DNA of 8,198 nucleotides from Myxococcales bacterium (lineage in GTDB: Bacteria > Myxococcota_A > UBA9160 > SMWR01). Position numbers and translations under genes: made by a program. The notes below the pieces were generated by a model. The model did no database searches. It saw nothing but the letters and a program-made list of their open reading frames with translations, and was not told the origin of the DNA. Shown here piece after piece: positions 6,942-8,198 of the stretch (positions are counted from its first letter, which is position 1; each line of letters opens with the position of its first letter). Location of the stretch: NCBI GenBank assembly GCA_022572485.1, contig JACZVU010000120.1:1-8198 (forward strand), given 5' to 3'.

Positions 6942-7553
6942 CTAGCGCTTTCGGCGGTTCCTTCTTCCAACCATGTAGAGCCCACTGAGCCCCATACCGA
7001 GCAGGGAGAGCGTCCCCGGTTCGGGCACGATCGCGAAGGCACTGTTGAAGGTGGATATTCCAGTGATATCAACGAAGTTACCGTCCGATAGACCGTCGGT
7101 ACCAACGATGATCGAGTCGATCTGGAAGGTCCCGATGCTTCCGGTGACGCTATGGAAGGTAATGGTCCCGAGCAGATAGCTTTCTCCGGCGGCGAGCCCT
7201 GTCGGAGGTGGATTGAAGGAGAATGCGTTGATGTTGTTGATCTGCGTTCCGGAATCGGTGGTGGTTCCGAAGGCTGACGCCAGAGGGCCTCCCTGAAAAC
7301 TCTGGAAGGTGGTGATGTCAAAATCGACAACCAGCGCCGAGTAGTCGACACTCACGCCACCACCAGCGGAACCGTTCGCGCCTGCTGTGAGGATCACGTT
7401 CAGCGTGATGTTGCTCGACGTGGCCACACTGCTGATCGTATCGGTGCCGGTGGTGGCCCAGATCAGATCGATCGTCGCGCTCGCGTTCGCCGAACTCGCA
7501 AAGCCCGCGAGTGCGACGAAACCACTCACCAAGGCGACAAGAAAAGCTCGCAT
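6942..7553 (-). CDS. Exported PEP-CTERM protein with a cohesin-like beta-rich body
   Basis: 203 aa from the ATG at 7553. Residues 1-24 form a signal peptide (hydrophobic stretch FLVALVSGFVALAG, cleavage after ANA at 22-24). The C-terminus is a textbook PEP-CTERM tripartite signal: VPEP at 176-179, a hydrophobic helix LSLLGMGLSGLYMV, then the basic tail GRRNRRKR. Such proteins are recognised by an exosortase and sent to the surface or exopolysaccharide matrix. The mature body is rich in Ser, Thr, Gly, Ile and Val with alternating beta-strand pattern; ITLNVIL, VVDFDI and a late LGTITFHS/GTFQIDS stretch resemble cohesin-type beta-sandwiches, but this is pattern recognition only. It follows the TSP3/dockerin-like gene on the same strand by 69 bases. 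An in-frame TTG at 7592 has GGAGG (7597-7601) 4 bases upstream and would add 13 basic residues; the ATG has GGGGA (7563-7567) 9 bases upstream. I prefer the ATG because it gives a standard signal peptide. Confidence 0.92.
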   Translation of the reverse strand: MRAFLVALVSGFVALAGFASSANASATIDLIWATTGTDTISSVATSSNITLNVILTAGANGSAGGGVSVDYSALVVDFDITTFQSFQGGPLASAFGTTTDSGTQINNINAFSFNPPPTGLAAGESYLLGTITFHSVTGSIGTFQIDSIIVGTDGLSDGNFVDITGISTFNSAFAIVPEPGTLSLLGMGLSGLYMVGRRNRRKR

Positions 7554-7622
7554 CTTTTTATTTCCCCGTGTTTTCCAATCTGAATCGTTCAAGGTGCCTC
7601 CAGCCTCGCTCGCAGACTTCGC

Positions 7623-8009
7623 TTACGGACAGGCAGTTGTCCCCGCTGTCGTTCCTGACGGGCCGGGGATGCCTCCAAATGCCGTTGCAAAATAGAAATA
7701 CTGCGGGAAGCCCACCAGGCAACCCGGGATTGTCCCCACGTGACATTTTTCTTCGTCGCTGGTACCGAAGGCGGCGGCAAACTGGAAGAAGTCGGGGAAT
7801 GCAACGAGTCCGCTGTTGTCGTAGTCTGCATCACAGTAATTTCCGCAGTCGTCTGCGTCCGTGTCGTCCTGAGCCGCATTTGCGACTTCGGAGCAATTGT
7901 CCGCGATGTCGATCACACCATCGTTGTCGAAATCCGACGGAGGGCCAGCCAGGGCGGGCAGCCCCCAGAGCATCAAAGCCAGACTGGCTGCCAGTAGAGT
8001 TCGTTTCAT
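7623..8009 (-). CDS. Small secreted protein with TSP3-like calcium loop and dockerin-like repeats
   Basis: 128 aa. Signal peptide MKRTLLAASLALMLWGLPALA (residues 1-21) ends in an ALA cleavage site. The mature chain opens with DFDNDGVIDIADNC (26-39), the thrombospondin type 3 calcium-loop pattern. An acidic stretch (48-55) leads to DADYDNSGLV (60-69), a dockerin/EF-hand-like loop followed by the helix-like FPDFFQFAAAFG (71-82). A second helix-like copy, FPQYFYFATAFG (101-112), follows a segment without the acidic loop. Six cysteines (39, 55, 59, 89, 97, 127) are all in the mature part and could form disulfides in the periplasm or outside. A calcium-stabilised structural or adhesive role is inferred; I do not recognise a named family. 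It is first of two minus-strand genes, before the PEP-CTERM gene. AAGGAG lies at 8020-8025, 10 bases before the ATG. Confidence 0.88.
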   Translation of the reverse strand: MKRTLLAASLALMLWGLPALAGPPSDFDNDGVIDIADNCSEVANAAQDDTDADDCGNYCDADYDNSGLVAFPDFFQFAAAFGTSDEEKCHVGTIPGCLVGFPQYFYFATAFGGIPGPSGTTAGTTACP

Positions 8010-8198
8010 GGGAGGGGCTCTCCTTTTCGATTCACGCCCAATGCACGATGTGTTTCTCTTGTTCGGTCATTTGCCGAGAAGCCTTTAGGGCTGGGGATCC
8101 GAATCGCCAAGGAGATGGGTCGAGGTGGGGTTCAGTGGAGGAAGAGAATTACACGATGGCCGGAAAGGGGTTTTGCACGCCAGCAGGGAACCGGCCTA
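8010..8198 (-). promoter_or_regulatory. Leader/upstream region of the secreted-protein pair
   Basis: This region must hold the promoter of the two minus-strand genes if they form a unit. Only the ribosome-binding sequence AAGGAG (8020-8025) is convincing; the bases between it and the ATG include CTCC, which could pair with its GGAG in a weak 4-bp hairpin. I cannot support specific -35/-10 boxes. GGCCGG (8158-8163) and CCGGCC (8191-8196) form a short, widely spaced inverted repeat at the right edge. Confidence 0.3.

Noticed and set aside
8156..8198. Possible start of a plus-strand gene (ATG at 8156)
   Set aside because: Only 14 codons before the window ends, GGAGG is about 14 bases upstream, which is too far for a good ribosome-binding site, and no recognisable sequence is seen.

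Overview
The window reads as GC-rich bacterial chromosome, probably from an uncultured Gram-negative lineage (Myxococcota/deltaproteobacterial-like is my guess, not shown by the sequence). The evidence is a PEP-CTERM sorting signal, which implies an exosortase system and an outer membrane, a small secreted protein with calcium-loop repeats, a TetR regulator, and tight 4-base gene overlap. There are no RNA genes, CRISPR arrays, transposases or phage genes.

Layout: (1) 1 to about 505 is a tandem array of a 114-bp unit (four full copies and one tapered partial copy) that runs off the left edge of the window. Each full unit is an imperfect palindrome able to fold into one long hairpin. (2) 535-6123 (+) encodes a 1862-residue single-chain biotin-dependent carboxylase with the domain order of eukaryotic acetyl-CoA carboxylase: biotin carboxylase, tether barrel, biotinyl domain, a large central region, then both halves of the carboxyltransferase. 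The start is most likely the TTG at 535 behind a strong Shine-Dalgarno sequence. The reading frame stays open leftwards through the whole array only because 114 is divisible by three. (3) 6120-6821 (+) encodes a TetR-family regulator overlapping the carboxylase stop codon by ATGA. (4) 6822-6941 is a convergent intergenic gap with hairpins. (5) On the minus strand, 8009-7623 and then 7553-6942 encode two exported proteins, probably co-transcribed: a small TSP3/dockerin-like protein and a PEP-CTERM protein with a cohesin-like beta-rich body.

How the genes may work together: the carboxylase and TetR form a two-gene unit, suggesting that malonyl-CoA (or related acyl-CoA) production is tied to a local regulator that may sense an acyl-CoA or lipid. 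The two secreted proteins form a second unit concerned with the cell envelope or surface. Its dockerin-like and cohesin-like features raise the possibility that the two products bind each other.

The points most worth a second look are the eukaryote-type single-chain carboxylase in a bacterial operon, the hairpin-forming 114-bp array directly upstream of it, and the possible cohesin/dockerin-like surface pair.
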